A stretch of DNA of 19,883 bases from an uncultured Acetatifactor sp. (lineage in GTDB: Bacteria > Bacillota > Clostridia > Lachnospirales > Lachnospiraceae). Under the pieces are notes generated by a model. That model made no database searches and was not told the DNA's origin. It worked only from the letters and a program-made list of their open reading frames with translations. Shown here piece by piece: positions 11,864 to 19,883 of the stretch. The stretch is taken from NCBI GenBank assembly GCA_910588225.1, contig CAJUQT010000061.1, forward strand, positions 1-19,883, given 5' to 3'. The position numbers and the translations under genes are program-made. Within the stretch, counting starts at the first letter, position 1. The number at the start of each line of letters is the position of its first letter.

Positions 11864-14569
11864 ATGGGATCCATAAGTACAGCAATCGAACTGCAGGATA
11901 ATTTTACCAACATTCTGATGCCCATTATCAATGCGGTAAATATGTCAGTCTCTACCATGGAGCAGATGCAGGCCACAATGAGTGAACCGATTGACACAGC
12001 GGCGATCCAGGGAATACGGGATCAGCTGGTTCAAGCGACTCTTGCGACGCAGGAATTTGATGCCGCAATGCAGAATATTGATTCAGCTACCCTGCCTGTT
12101 ACGCCTTCTTTTGCTGACTCACCGTCCTATCAGCCGGATCCTGTGAAAGCACCGGTTACCTGGCAGGCAGATAACCTGGAGATATTCACAAATACTGGAA
12201 TAGATCGTTTTGAAATGGAGATTCAGAATGCAAATGATATGTTGAATGCTTTGAATCAGACGCAGGAAAAAATAATTCAACATGCGGCAGATATGGATTT
12301 CCTTCCGCCAGGTGGTATTACAGATTTGACAAATATGCAAAACCGCCTGCAGGCGATTCAGCAGCGTATTCAGATGATTGAAAATAATCCTCTGAATATG
12401 GGGACAGATACTGCAAATGCGGAACTGGAAGCGTTAAGAGGGCAGCTGGATCAGGCCGTGCAGGAACAGCAGAGACTTAATCGCGCCGTTGAGAACATGG
12501 ATATGCAGGAGGCAAATGAAGCTTACCTGAGATTATCTCAAACTGTTGGCAATACAGAACAGTACATCCGGGATAATGTGGATGAACAAGGCCGATTTAA
12601 CAGGGAGATTCGGGAAGGTACAAATGAAGCAGATGGCTTGATGCAGACAATCAGAGGGGCGGTTGCTGCCTATGTAACAATTCAGTCTCTTTCCAGTGCT
12701 TTGAATTTGTCCGATCAGCTGGTGTCTACTGCTGCACGTCTGAATATGATGAATGACGGGCTGCAGACAACGCAGGATTTACAGAATATGATTTTTCTCT
12801 CTGCAGAGCGTGCAAGAGGATCTTATCAGGCCACAGCGGATGCGGTTTCCAAACTGGGACTCATGGCTGGTGATGCGTTTGGAAGCTCAGAAGAGATTAT
12901 TGCGTTTATGGAGCAGATAAACAAACAGTTCGTGATCGCTGGAACAGAGGCTTCCGGGATAGATGCAGCTATGCTGCAGCTGACACAGGCCATGGGATCC
13001 GGTGTCCTGAGAGGAGAAGAATATAACAGTATTCTGGAGCAGGCACCTAATATTATTCAGGCGATTGCAGATTACATGGAGGTACCAAAGGGGCAGTTAA
13101 AAGATATGGCTGCGGAAGGGCAGATTACCGCTGAAATTGTAAAAGCCGCTATGTTTGCGTCAGCAGATGAAACCAATGCAAAGTTTGAGAGCATGCCAAA
13201 AACATTCGAACAGATCTGGACGTCCTTTGAGAATCATGCACTCATGGCATTTCAGCCGGTTCTTCGGCGGATGAATGAGATTGGAAACAGTGAATCTTTT
13301 CAGGTGCTTGTGAACAATGCCATTGATGCGCTGTCAGTTCTGGAAGGTCTGGCACTGGAAATATTCGACTTAATGATTGGCGGTGCGCAGCTGGTTTCTG
13401 ATAACTGGTCATGGCTGTCTCCCATTATTTACGGTGTAGCAGGGGCACTGGCGGTTTATTATGGCTGGCAGTTAGCGGCGAATGCAATCGAAGCAGTAAG
13501 TCATGGAATACATGTCGCTATGGCTGCAGCTCAGATGATTCATGCGGCAGCGACCGGAACTCTGACAGTGGCAACAGCCGCAGAGATCGCGGCTCAGAAC
13601 GGATTAAATGCTGCTATGTACGCATGTCCCATTGTATGGATTGTTGTGCTGGTGATAGCTCTGGTGGCGGCGTTTTATGCGGCGATTGCAGCTATAAACA
13701 AGTTCGCAGGGACCTCCATTTCTGCAACCGGGGTGATTGCCGGGGTATTTGCTTCCTGGGTGGCGTTTGTGATTAACCGGTTTATCATGATTTATAATTA
13801 TATAGCGTCTCTGGTGGAATGGTTTGCAAATGTATGGACCCATCCGGTATATGCCACGAAAAAATTATTTGTCAACCTGGGCAACATGATTCTGGATTTC
13901 TGCATTGCTGCAACTGAAGGTTTTGACGAAGTTGCCACCAACATGGCCAATGCATTTATCAGTGGAGCGAATCTGGCCATATCCGGGATTAACTGGATTA
14001 TTGATGCCTTAAATCATATCCCGGGTATAAATATTGATAATGTGGGAGAGCTGGAAAAGGTGGCGTCAATCACTTCCTCCATGCGTGGCGTTAAGGACGA
14101 TCTGGCAAGCTGGCTGGGGCCGGAGCCGGAAGATTATACTTCTATAAAGCGGCTGGATTACATTTCTGTAGGGGATGCCTGGGACGCAGGTTATTCTTTC
14201 GGAGAAGGCATTGAAGATACGATTTCAAGTTTTGACCCGGCCTCTTTATTTGCGATAGACGGGATCCCGTCGGCGGAGGACTATGCAGGTGCGTTGACTG
14301 CCGGAGGAATCGGAGGCGGAATTGCAGATATCGCAGAGAATACCGGAGCGATGGCAGACGCTATGGATATTACGCAGGAAGAATTGAAGTATCTTCGGGA
14401 TATTGCAGAACAGGAGGCCGTGAATCGGTTTACCACTGCGGAAATCAAAATCGAACAGACCCATCATAATACAATTAAAAACGATATGGATCTTGACGGT
14501 GTTGTTTCCTATCTTGACGATGCTCTGGGAGAAGCGATTGAGATTATGACGGAAGGGGTGCATGCATAA
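11864..14569 (+). CDS. Tail tape measure protein
   Basis: ATG 11864 is chosen because AGGAGG at 11850-11855 is 8 nt upstream; the in-frame GTG 11855 would lie on that site. The 901-aa protein begins MGSISTAIELQDNFTNILMP, typical of Xkd-type tape measures. It has an extended Q/E-rich coiled-coil region (about 80-240), then the conserved tape measure domain (LNLSDQLVSTAARLNMMNDG, KLGLMAGDAFGSSEEIIAFMEQINKQF, QAMGSGVLRGEEYNSILEQAPNI). Hydrophobic segments follow at about 515-650 (IVWIVVLVIALVAAFYAAI and neighbours), and then a Gly/Ala and acidic C-terminus. Its length sets tail length, and the hydrophobic part is thought to help DNA cross the cell membrane. The stop and the next start overlap as TAATG. 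Confidence 0.94.
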   Translation: MGSISTAIELQDNFTNILMPIINAVNMSVSTMEQMQATMSEPIDTAAIQGIRDQLVQATLATQEFDAAMQNIDSATLPVTPSFADSPSYQPDPVKAPVTWQADNLEIFTNTGIDRFEMEIQNANDMLNALNQTQEKIIQHAADMDFLPPGGITDLTNMQNRLQAIQQRIQMIENNPLNMGTDTANAELEALRGQLDQAVQEQQRLNRAVENMDMQEANEAYLRLSQTVGNTEQYIRDNVDEQGRFNREIREGTNEADGLMQTIRGAVAAYVTIQSLSSALNLSDQLVSTAARLNMMNDGLQTTQDLQNMIFLSAERARGSYQATADAVSKLGLMAGDAFGSSEEIIAFMEQINKQFVIAGTEASGIDAAMLQLTQAMGSGVLRGEEYNSILEQAPNIIQAIADYMEVPKGQLKDMAAEGQITAEIVKAAMFASADETNAKFESMPKTFEQIWTSFENHALMAFQPVLRRMNEIGNSESFQVLVNNAIDALSVLEGLALEIFDLMIGGAQLVSDNWSWLSPIIYGVAGALAVYYGWQLAANAIEAVSHGIHVAMAAAQMIHAAATGTLTVATAAEIAAQNGLNAAMYACPIVWIVVLVIALVAAFYAAIAAINKFAGTSISATGVIAGVFASWVAFVINRFIMIYNYIASLVEWFANVWTHPVYATKKLFVNLGNMILDFCIAATEGFDEVATNMANAFISGANLAISGINWIIDALNHIPGINIDNVGELEKVASITSSMRGVKDDLASWLGPEPEDYTSIKRLDYISVGDAWDAGYSFGEGIEDTISSFDPASLFAIDGIPSAEDYAGALTAGGIGGGIADIAENTGAMADAMDITQEELKYLRDIAEQEAVNRFTTAEIKIEQTHHNTIKNDMDLDGVVSYLDDALGEAIEIMTEGVHA

Positions 14570-15258
14570 TGAAAAACAGCGGATATGACTTTTATCTGGG
14601 GAAGTGCTTGCTGCCGGTTCCTCCGCCTAAGCTGAGCATCAAAATAAATAATGCCAATAAAACGGTTACTTTGATAAACGAAGGAGAAATCAATGTTCTG
14701 AAAAAAGCGGAGCTTACGGATATTGAATTCGAATGTGCGATACCGCAGGTCAGGTATCCATATGCAGTGTATAAATCAGGGTTCAAAGGAGCAGAGTTTT
14801 TCCTGGATTACTTTGAAGAGCTGAAAGTCGGTATGAAGCAGTTTCAGTTTATTGTATGCCGGCGGGATCCGGCCGGGAAAGGGCTGTTTGATACCAACAT
14901 TAAGGTTTCCATGGAGGATTATAAGATTACAGAGGATGCCAAAGACGGACTTGACCTGACAGTGAAAATAAAATTGAAACAATGGCGGGATTATGGGACA
15001 AAGACGGTAAATATTAGTTTCAACATGGAGAGGCCGAGAGCAAGCGTTGAGCCCAGAAGGGAGACAACGGCTTCTCCGGCTCCTGCAGCAGCACAGACTT
15101 ATACGGTGGTAAAGGGAGACTGCCTGTGGAATATCGCAAAAAAGTTCTATGGAAACGGTTCAAAGTATACGGTGATATACAATGCGAACAGAAGTGTGGT
15201 GGGAGGAAATCCAAACCTGATTTATCCCGGGCAGGTACTGACAATTCCGGCTGCTTAG
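14569..15258 (+). CDS. xkdP: LysM-domain tail/baseplate protein (XkdP-like)
   Basis: A 229-aa protein starting by TAATG overlap with the tape measure gene. The N-terminal ~150 residues (MKNSGYDFYLGKCLLPVPPPKLSIKI, AVYKSGFKGAEFFLDYFEEL, VCRRDPAGKGLFDTNIKVSMEDYKI) form the baseplate domain seen in XkdP. A Pro/Ala linker follows (ETTASPAPAAAQ). A LysM module at about 180-227 (YTVVKGDCLWNIAKKFYGNG, YNANRSVVGGNPNLIYPGQVLTIP) binds peptidoglycan glycans. It probably helps the tail tip engage the cell wall, or holds hub proteins. The order tape measure, LysM protein, XkdQ is standard for this group. Confidence 0.9.
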   Translation: MKNSGYDFYLGKCLLPVPPPKLSIKINNANKTVTLINEGEINVLKKAELTDIEFECAIPQVRYPYAVYKSGFKGAEFFLDYFEELKVGMKQFQFIVCRRDPAGKGLFDTNIKVSMEDYKITEDAKDGLDLTVKIKLKQWRDYGTKTVNISFNMERPRASVEPRRETTASPAPAAAQTYTVVKGDCLWNIAKKFYGNGSKYTVIYNANRSVVGGNPNLIYPGQVLTIPAA

Positions 15259-15267
15259 GAGGGCAAA

Positions 15268-16248
15268 ATGGCACTTGAACTTTTGATTGGAAATGAAACT
15301 GGAACAAAGGCATATCTTCCAGCGGTAGAGGAAGGAATTGAGTGGACCACGGAAAGGAAGGGTGTACCAGGTAAATTGACCTTTAAGGTATTGAAAGATG
15401 ATCTTCTCGACTTTTCGGAGGGAAGCGCTGTCAGATTGAAGGAGAATAGAGAACCTGTATTTTTTGGCTTTGTATTTAAGCAGAAGCGATCGAAGGACCA
15501 GATTATTGATGTCACAGCCTACGATCAGCTGCGTTACCTGAAAAATAAGGATACCATAGTGTATGAGAATAAGACGGCAGATCAGTTTGTGCGGATGCTG
15601 GCTGCAGATTATGCGTTAAATGTAGGTACGCTGGAGAATACCAATTATGTCATTGAATCCAGAGTAGAGGAAAATACCGCTCTGTTCGATATGGTGCAGA
15701 ATGCTCTTGATCTGACCTTGATGAATACGGGAGAGCTGTTTGTATTATATGATGATTTCGGAAGGCTTACTTTGAAGCATTTATCTTCTATGGCGGTGGG
15801 AAGACCTGGGGCCTACCTGATGATAGATGAAGAGACAGGGGAAAATTTCGAGTATACGTCTTCTATAGATGACAGTACATATAACAAGGTGAAGCTGACC
15901 TATGATAATGAGGAAACAGGGTTCAGGGAGGTTTACATAGCTCAGGATTCCGGAAACATTAACAGGTGGGGGATTCTGCAGTATTTTGATACCCTGAAAA
16001 AGGGAGAGAACGGGCAGGCAAAAGTGGATACACTACTGAAGCTGTATAACAGGAAAACCCGTAATCTGAAAATCGAAAACGCGCTGGGAGATAATCGGGT
16101 AAGGGCCGGCAGTATGGTAGTGGTAAATCTGAATCTGGGAGATATGAAGTTAGCCAATTTTATGTTGGTAGAGAGCTGCAGGCATGTGTACAGGGAAAAC
16201 GAACATCGTATGGACCTGACGTTTCGGGGAGGTGATTTTATTGGCTGA
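15268..16248 (+). CDS. xkdQ: Baseplate hub protein (XkdQ-like)
   Basis: A 326-aa protein with TAGGAGGGC before ATG 15268. It shows the XkdQ/YqbQ hub pattern: an N-terminal beta domain (GIEWTTERKGVPGKLTFKVLK, GSAVRLKENREPVFFGFVF), then VTAYDQLRYLKNKDTIVYEN, LAADYALNVGTLENTNYVIES, a central domain around LFVLYDDFGRLTLKHL, and C-terminal strands (GSMVVVNLNLGDMKLANFMLVE, HRMDLTFRG). Its fold is like gpD of P2 and gp27 of T4, forming the trimeric central hub under the tube. The 3' end overlaps the next gene. Confidence 0.9.
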   Translation: MALELLIGNETGTKAYLPAVEEGIEWTTERKGVPGKLTFKVLKDDLLDFSEGSAVRLKENREPVFFGFVFKQKRSKDQIIDVTAYDQLRYLKNKDTIVYENKTADQFVRMLAADYALNVGTLENTNYVIESRVEENTALFDMVQNALDLTLMNTGELFVLYDDFGRLTLKHLSSMAVGRPGAYLMIDEETGENFEYTSSIDDSTYNKVKLTYDNEETGFREVYIAQDSGNINRWGILQYFDTLKKGENGQAKVDTLLKLYNRKTRNLKIENALGDNRVRAGSMVVVNLNLGDMKLANFMLVESCRHVYRENEHRMDLTFRGGDFIG

Positions 16249-16657
16249 TGCCACAGGACTGTTGGAGAAGATGAAAAGAGCAGCATTGGAGGTTCAAGAG
16301 GCTTCAAAGCCGGTAAACGTATATTTTGGAGAGGTGGTATCAGTAAAGCCTCTGAAAATCAATGTAGAACAGAAAATGGTTCTGGGGGAAGGACAGTTGA
16401 TTTTGACACGAAATGTAACAGACTATATGACTACAGTAACAGTGCAGTGGGAAACAGAAAGTCATAAGGCCAGGCACAGGCACATGGAAAGTGATGGAGG
16501 AAACACGGAGTATGCGGAAGTGCTACATTGTCATGAAATTACCGGTCAGAAAAACTTTCTCATGCATAATGCACTGGAACTCGGAGATGAAGTGATTCTG
16601 ATCAGACAGCAGGAAGGTCAGAAGTTCATTGTGGTTGACCGGATAGGAGGCGAATAA
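16241..16657 (+). CDS. xkdR: XkdR-like baseplate protein (DUF2577)
   Basis: I prefer TTG 16241 (138 aa), because GGGGAGGTGA at 16226-16235 makes a well-spaced ribosome site for it; the in-frame GTG 16232 would sit within that site and give 141 aa. The protein has ADATGLLEKMKRAALEVQEASKPVNVYFGEV, an OB-like barrel (VKPLKINVEQKMVLGEGQLILT), and a C-terminal LMHNALELGDEVILIRQQEGQKFIVVDRI. This matches the DUF2577/XkdR family found in baseplates between the hub and the XkdS wedge protein. Exact role is not established; it may be a small hub-tip or spike-like component. It overlaps XkdQ by 8 nt. Confidence 0.85.
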   Translation: MADATGLLEKMKRAALEVQEASKPVNVYFGEVVSVKPLKINVEQKMVLGEGQLILTRNVTDYMTTVTVQWETESHKARHRHMESDGGNTEYAEVLHCHEITGQKNFLMHNALELGDEVILIRQQEGQKFIVVDRIGGE

Positions 16658-17061
16658 TGATTCCTTCGACGACAGGTTTTCTGAATAAGGAGTTTGAGAT
16701 TGCGGAACAGCCGGGATTTACCTATAAAATGCGGATGGATGAATCTAAGGTACGCGGGTATACGGATGGATTGGAAGCGGTAAAGCAGGCCGTCTATAAG
16801 ATAATTATGACAGAGCGTTATCAGTACATTATGTATAGCTGGAATTACGGGGTTGAACTGCTTGACTTATTCGGGGAGCCGGTGACTTATGTATGCCCGG
16901 AGCTCAAACGGCGGATTACAGAAGCGCTGCTTTGCGATGACAGGATCCAAAGTGTTGATAATTTTGAGTTTGATTTCCCACGAAAGGGGATTGTCCATGT
17001 GGCATTTACAGTACATACCAGTTTTGGAAAGTTTCAGGCGGAAAGAGAGGTAGCTGTCTGA
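16657..17061 (+). CDS. xkdS: Baseplate wedge protein (XkdS-like, gp25/DUF2634)
   Basis: A 134-aa protein starting by TAATG overlap. It opens MIPSTTGFLNKEFEIAEQPGFTY, then MRMDESKVRGYTDGLEAVKQAVYKIIMTERYQYIMYSWNYGVELLDLFG. This segment carries the conserved wedge-core region, including EXR-like TERYQY, seen in gp25/W-type lysozyme-fold proteins. The C-terminal half (LKRRITEALLCDDRIQSVDNFEFDFPRKGIVHVAFTVHTSFG) is also typical. It forms the wedge core that initiates sheath assembly around the hub, together with the XkdT protein encoded next. The stop and next start overlap by one base. Confidence 0.92.
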   Translation: MIPSTTGFLNKEFEIAEQPGFTYKMRMDESKVRGYTDGLEAVKQAVYKIIMTERYQYIMYSWNYGVELLDLFGEPVTYVCPELKRRITEALLCDDRIQSVDNFEFDFPRKGIVHVAFTVHTSFGKFQAEREVAV

Positions 17062-18266
17062 TGTATGAAAATGTAACTTATGAGTCTATTCTTGAGCGTA
17101 TGCTGGCCCGGGTACCGGACAAGTTTGATAAGCGGGAAGGATCGGTTATCTGGGATACGCATTCGCCAACGGCCATTGAGCTTCAGATTTTATATATTGA
17201 GCTGGATACTATTTTAAAAGAGGCTTATGGCGATACCGCATCCAGGGAATTTCTTGTCCTGCGGTGCAGGGAGCGGGGAATTTATCCTGCTCAGGCAAGC
17301 CATGCGGTTTTACGCGGGATATTTACTCCGGCCGATATTGATGTGGCAGGGCAGAGATTCAATATCGGCAATCTGAATTATGTGGTTGTGGGTAAAGCTA
17401 CAGACGGTAAAGGTGGTTATGAAGTCCGGTGTGAAGCGGCCGGAAGCATAGGGAATCAATTTTTGGGTTCGATGGTTCCCATAGAGTATATCAGAGGGTT
17501 GCAGACCGCAGAACTGACGGAAATCCTGATTCCGGGGGAAGAAGAGGAAGAAACGGAATCTCTGCGGCAGAGGTATTTTGCTTCTTTTGATGAAACTGCC
17601 TTTGGAGGAAATCGTGCTGATTACCTTGAAAAGACCAATTCCATTCCAGGCGTCGGCAGTACGAAAGTGACAAGGGTGTGGAACGGTGATATTTCGCCGG
17701 CTGATATGATACCTTCAGCTGCTGTCCAAACGTGGTATGGATCTATTGTCGAAACTTTGGATCAGGAAGTTGCGCAGTGGCTTACAGCAGTCTATACAGC
17801 GGCGGCGGAAAAGAAGCTGACAACCGGGGGGACAGTACTTTTGACAATCATCAATTCTGAGTTTGGTGTTGCTTCGGAAGCTTTGATACAAAGGGTGCAG
17901 GAGGCGATTGACCCGGAAGAAAATGCGGGAAATGGCTATGGAATTGCGCCTATCGGGCATGTGGTAAAAGTGGTGAGTGCAGTTGCAAAACCGTTGACAG
18001 TTAAAACATTGTTGACTTTCGAAGCCGGATATGGATGGGATAACCTGCGGAATATGCTGGAAGCTGCAATCGACGGATATTTACTTGAACTCAGAAAAGA
18101 ATGGGCGGATGTATCCTGCCTGACTGTGCGAATTAGCCAGATTGAAAACAGGCTGTTAGGAGTGCCAGGTATTGTAGATGTACAAAATACTTTTGTCAAT
18201 GGTTCCGAAAATAATCTGATACTGGGCGAATATGAAATTCCGGTGTTGGGAGGTATAGAAGAATGA
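17061..18266 (+). CDS. xkdT: Baseplate J-like wedge protein (XkdT)
   Basis: A 401-aa baseplate J/gp6-like protein. It begins MYENVTYESILERMLARVPDKFDKREGSVIWD, then HSPTAIELQILYIELDTILKEAYGDTASREFLVLRCRERGI, a beta domain (GQRFNIGNLNYVVVGKATDG), the LRQRYFASFDETAFGGNRADYLEKTNSIPGVG segment, and a C-terminal domain with VSAVAKPLTVKTLLTFEAG and RLLGVPGIVDVQNTFVNG. These stretches are diagnostic of the family. It forms the dimeric wedge arms that trigger sheath contraction when fibres bind. It overlaps the next start by 4 nt (ATGA). Confidence 0.94.
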   Translation: MYENVTYESILERMLARVPDKFDKREGSVIWDTHSPTAIELQILYIELDTILKEAYGDTASREFLVLRCRERGIYPAQASHAVLRGIFTPADIDVAGQRFNIGNLNYVVVGKATDGKGGYEVRCEAAGSIGNQFLGSMVPIEYIRGLQTAELTEILIPGEEEEETESLRQRYFASFDETAFGGNRADYLEKTNSIPGVGSTKVTRVWNGDISPADMIPSAAVQTWYGSIVETLDQEVAQWLTAVYTAAAEKKLTTGGTVLLTIINSEFGVASEALIQRVQEAIDPEENAGNGYGIAPIGHVVKVVSAVAKPLTVKTLLTFEAGYGWDNLRNMLEAAIDGYLLELRKEWADVSCLTVRISQIENRLLGVPGIVDVQNTFVNGSENNLILGEYEIPVLGGIEE

Positions 18267-18811
18267 TTAGAGATGTCGATCTGGTTTCGTATCTGCCTCC
18301 GTTTATCGCGGAATATAAAGAGACCAATATTGCACTGGAAGCAGAGAACCCTGAATTTATTCTTATCTGGAAAGCCGTGGACCGAGCCTTGAAAAATGAG
18401 TTTATTGCGACGGCCGACGAATACGGGATTTCAAAGTTTGAGAAAATACTGGATTTGCATCCAAAGGATACAGATCCACTGGATTCGCGCAGAATGCGTG
18501 TACAGAACAGATGGTTTAACGCGCTTCCCTATACGATAAGGGTACTTGCATCAAAACTTGCAGAATGCCTGGGTGGAGAATATAACTTTTCCATTGAAGC
18601 TGATTTTGGTAACACCTATAAAATGACGGTGATTATCTATTCATCTGATGACAGTCAGGATGAGGAAGTAAAATACCTTTTATCTATGATGGTTCCGGTT
18701 AATATTTTTCCTGAAATCGTCTATGAAAGTGTGACAAGTATGACGGATTTGCATTGCGGAGCTTTTCTGGAACAAGCAGATATTATTGAATTAAGGCAAA
18801 GGAGAGGATAA
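18263..18811 (+). CDS. xkdU: Baseplate/tail protein XkdU-like (DUF2313, tail protein I-like)
   Basis: A 182-aa protein starting by ATGA overlap. It has IRDVDLVSYLPPFIAEYKETNIALEAENPEF, then LIWKAVDRALKNEFIATADEYGISKFEKILDLHPKDTDPLDSRRMRVQNRWFNALPYTIRVL, and a C-terminal region with MMVPVNIFPEIVYESVTS. The Leu/Asp-rich middle with SRRMRVQNRW is the mark of the XkdU/YmfQ family (DUF2313). It links the wedge to the fibres, like P2 gpI or T4 gp7/gp53. The tail fibre gene starts 3 nt after its stop. Confidence 0.9.
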   Translation: MIRDVDLVSYLPPFIAEYKETNIALEAENPEFILIWKAVDRALKNEFIATADEYGISKFEKILDLHPKDTDPLDSRRMRVQNRWFNALPYTIRVLASKLAECLGGEYNFSIEADFGNTYKMTVIIYSSDDSQDEEVKYLLSMMVPVNIFPEIVYESVTSMTDLHCGAFLEQADIIELRQRRG

Positions 18812-18814
18812 AGT

Positions 18815-19883
18815 ATGGCGTGGACAGGACTTGCACTAACGGTAGATGGACAGAATGCGTTAAATAATGCACAGCTTTCCAATCATTTAAACATAAAATC
18901 TATTGTGATTGGGGATGGTGCACCTCCGGCGAATTTCAGGACATTGAAGAGTCTGGTGAATCAGGTGTATGAGATTACCGAAATAAAGATTGATGTGGCC
19001 GGAGGGAAATGTACAATTACCGCGGATTTTCCTGATGTGGACTATGATTATTATTTTCGGGAAATCGGAATTATTGTTATTACTGAAGAAGGTGAAAAGC
19101 TCTATGTATACGATAATTGTGGAGAAGATGCGCAGTATATAGTCAACAGTACTGGAGTGGAAAAAACAAGAAAAAGGATCAGACTGGTTCTGAATATTTC
19201 TGATGTGGCGGAGATTACTGTGACTGATCCGGGCATTTTGTATGTGTCGTATGAAGATTTTGAAATGGTTGTTGATGAGATGGAAGATCACTTTGCAGAT
19301 ACAGATAATCCGCACCAGGTGACGGCGAAGCAGCTGGGAATTGATCCCACGCTGGATATGGATAAGCCGGTGTCCACGGCCCAGCAGGCGGCGTTGGATG
19401 AACTGTATGAACAGTTGGCAGCATATACCCGGCAGAAGATTACGGAACTGATCAATGGGGCTCCTGAATCGCTGGATACCCTGAAAGAGGTAGCGGATGC
19501 CGTTGCTGCACATAAATCAGTCATGGATGCGTTGGATGCGGCTATTGGAAAAAAGGCATCTGCAGCTGAGTTTGACAGCCATGTAAAAGATGCAGTGAAG
19601 CATATCACGGCAGCTGAGCGGACGAAATGGAATAACAAGATGGAAAAGACCGATAATTCGGCGGATAACACAGTGGCCTTTACCAGTGGGGATGCAGAAA
19701 ATCCAACGGGGTGGGCAGGTGTTGGAGTGGTGACATCCGGTGAAAAACACAGTAGCCTGATGCGGAAAATTTCGCTTGCCATAAAAAATGTCCGATATCT
19801 GTGGAAACTGCTGGGGAGTACGAGTCTTGCAGGGATCGGGGACGGGACTGTGACGGGAGCAATACGTGAGCTAAACACGGGAA
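18815..19883 (+). CDS. Tail fibre protein, N-terminal part (runs off the window)
   Basis: ATG 18815 follows AAAGGAGAGG, and the frame stays open for about 356 codons to the end of the window. The N-terminal ~130 residues (MAWTGLALTVDGQNALNNAQ, VIGDGAPPANFRTLKSLVNQVYE, YYFREIGIIVITEEGEKLYVYDN) match the tail-collar fibre N-terminal domain that attaches to the baseplate. Then come DNPHQVTAKQLGID, LINGAPESLDTLKEVADAVA (a fibre motif), HVKDAVKHITAAERTKWNNK and LWKLLGSTSLAGIGDGTVTGAIREL, typical repeated fibre modules. The receptor-binding tip would lie beyond the window. It decides which cells the phage can bind. Confidence 0.9.
   Translation, partial: MAWTGLALTVDGQNALNNAQLSNHLNIKSIVIGDGAPPANFRTLKSLVNQVYEITEIKIDVAGGKCTITADFPDVDYDYYFREIGIIVITEEGEKLYVYDNCGEDAQYIVNSTGVEKTRKRIRLVLNISDVAEITVTDPGILYVSYEDFEMVVDEMEDHFADTDNPHQVTAKQLGIDPTLDMDKPVSTAQQAALDELYEQLAAYTRQKITELINGAPESLDTLKEVADAVAAHKSVMDALDAAIGKKASAAEFDSHVKDAVKHITAAERTKWNNKMEKTDNSADNTVAFTSGDAENPTGWAGVGVVTSGEKHSSLMRKISLAIKNVRYLWKLLGSTSLAGIGDGTVTGAIRELNTG

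Noticed and set aside
15060..15260. LysM protein as a lysis enzyme
   Set aside because: There is only a LysM module joined to a baseplate domain and no hydrolase domain; context is clearly tail.

Overview
The window is the head and tail morphogenesis part of a contractile-tailed (myovirus) temperate phage or prophage. It is related to the PBSX/Xkd group and was most likely carried by a low-to-moderate GC Firmicute of the Clostridia (Lachnospiraceae-like). The reasons are strong AGGAGG-type ribosome sites, codon use, the Xkd-type tail gene order and the SPP1-type portal/MuF head genes. All supported genes lie on the + strand. No integrase, packaging ATPase, lysis gene, tRNA, rRNA or CRISPR array is visible; the terminase and the start of the portal gene would lie upstream.

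Region 1 (1-2148): the C-terminal third of a portal protein, preceded by an in-frame ochre codon, and then a MuF-type minor head protein whose C-terminus is a CdiA-like tRNA-nuclease toxin domain. This is a phage-borne polymorphic toxin.

Region 2 (2149-5625): an accessory island inside the head operon, partly AT-richer than its surroundings. It holds a DUF4236 membrane protein (candidate immunity or exclusion factor), a small ribbon-helix-helix regulator with a 13-bp inverted repeat around its -10 box, a folded non-coding stretch, a small ORF frameshifted at a G8 run, a Rha-family regulator, a second small broken ORF, an unknown 134-aa protein, and a RelB/DinJ-YoeB/Txe toxin-antitoxin pair. 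Three good sigma-A-type promoters and three terminator-like hairpins divide it into separately expressed cassettes.

Region 3 (5655-9359): scaffold, major capsid protein, four head-completion/connector/tail-terminator genes and a small conserved ORF. Region 4 (9362-19883): tail sheath, tail tube, tail assembly chaperone with an A AAA AAC -1 frameshift extension, tape measure, LysM baseplate/hub proteins, XkdQ, XkdR, XkdS, XkdT and XkdU homologues, and the first ~356 codons of a tail fibre that runs off the end.

The structural genes form a tight late operon, often with ATGA or TAATG overlaps. The most interesting features are the MuF-toxin cassette with its palindrome-controlled neighbour, the small regulatory cassettes inserted in the head operon, and several interrupted frames (portal ochre, G8 run, A6 run). 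The interruptions mean either that the prophage is decaying or that the assembly has errors.
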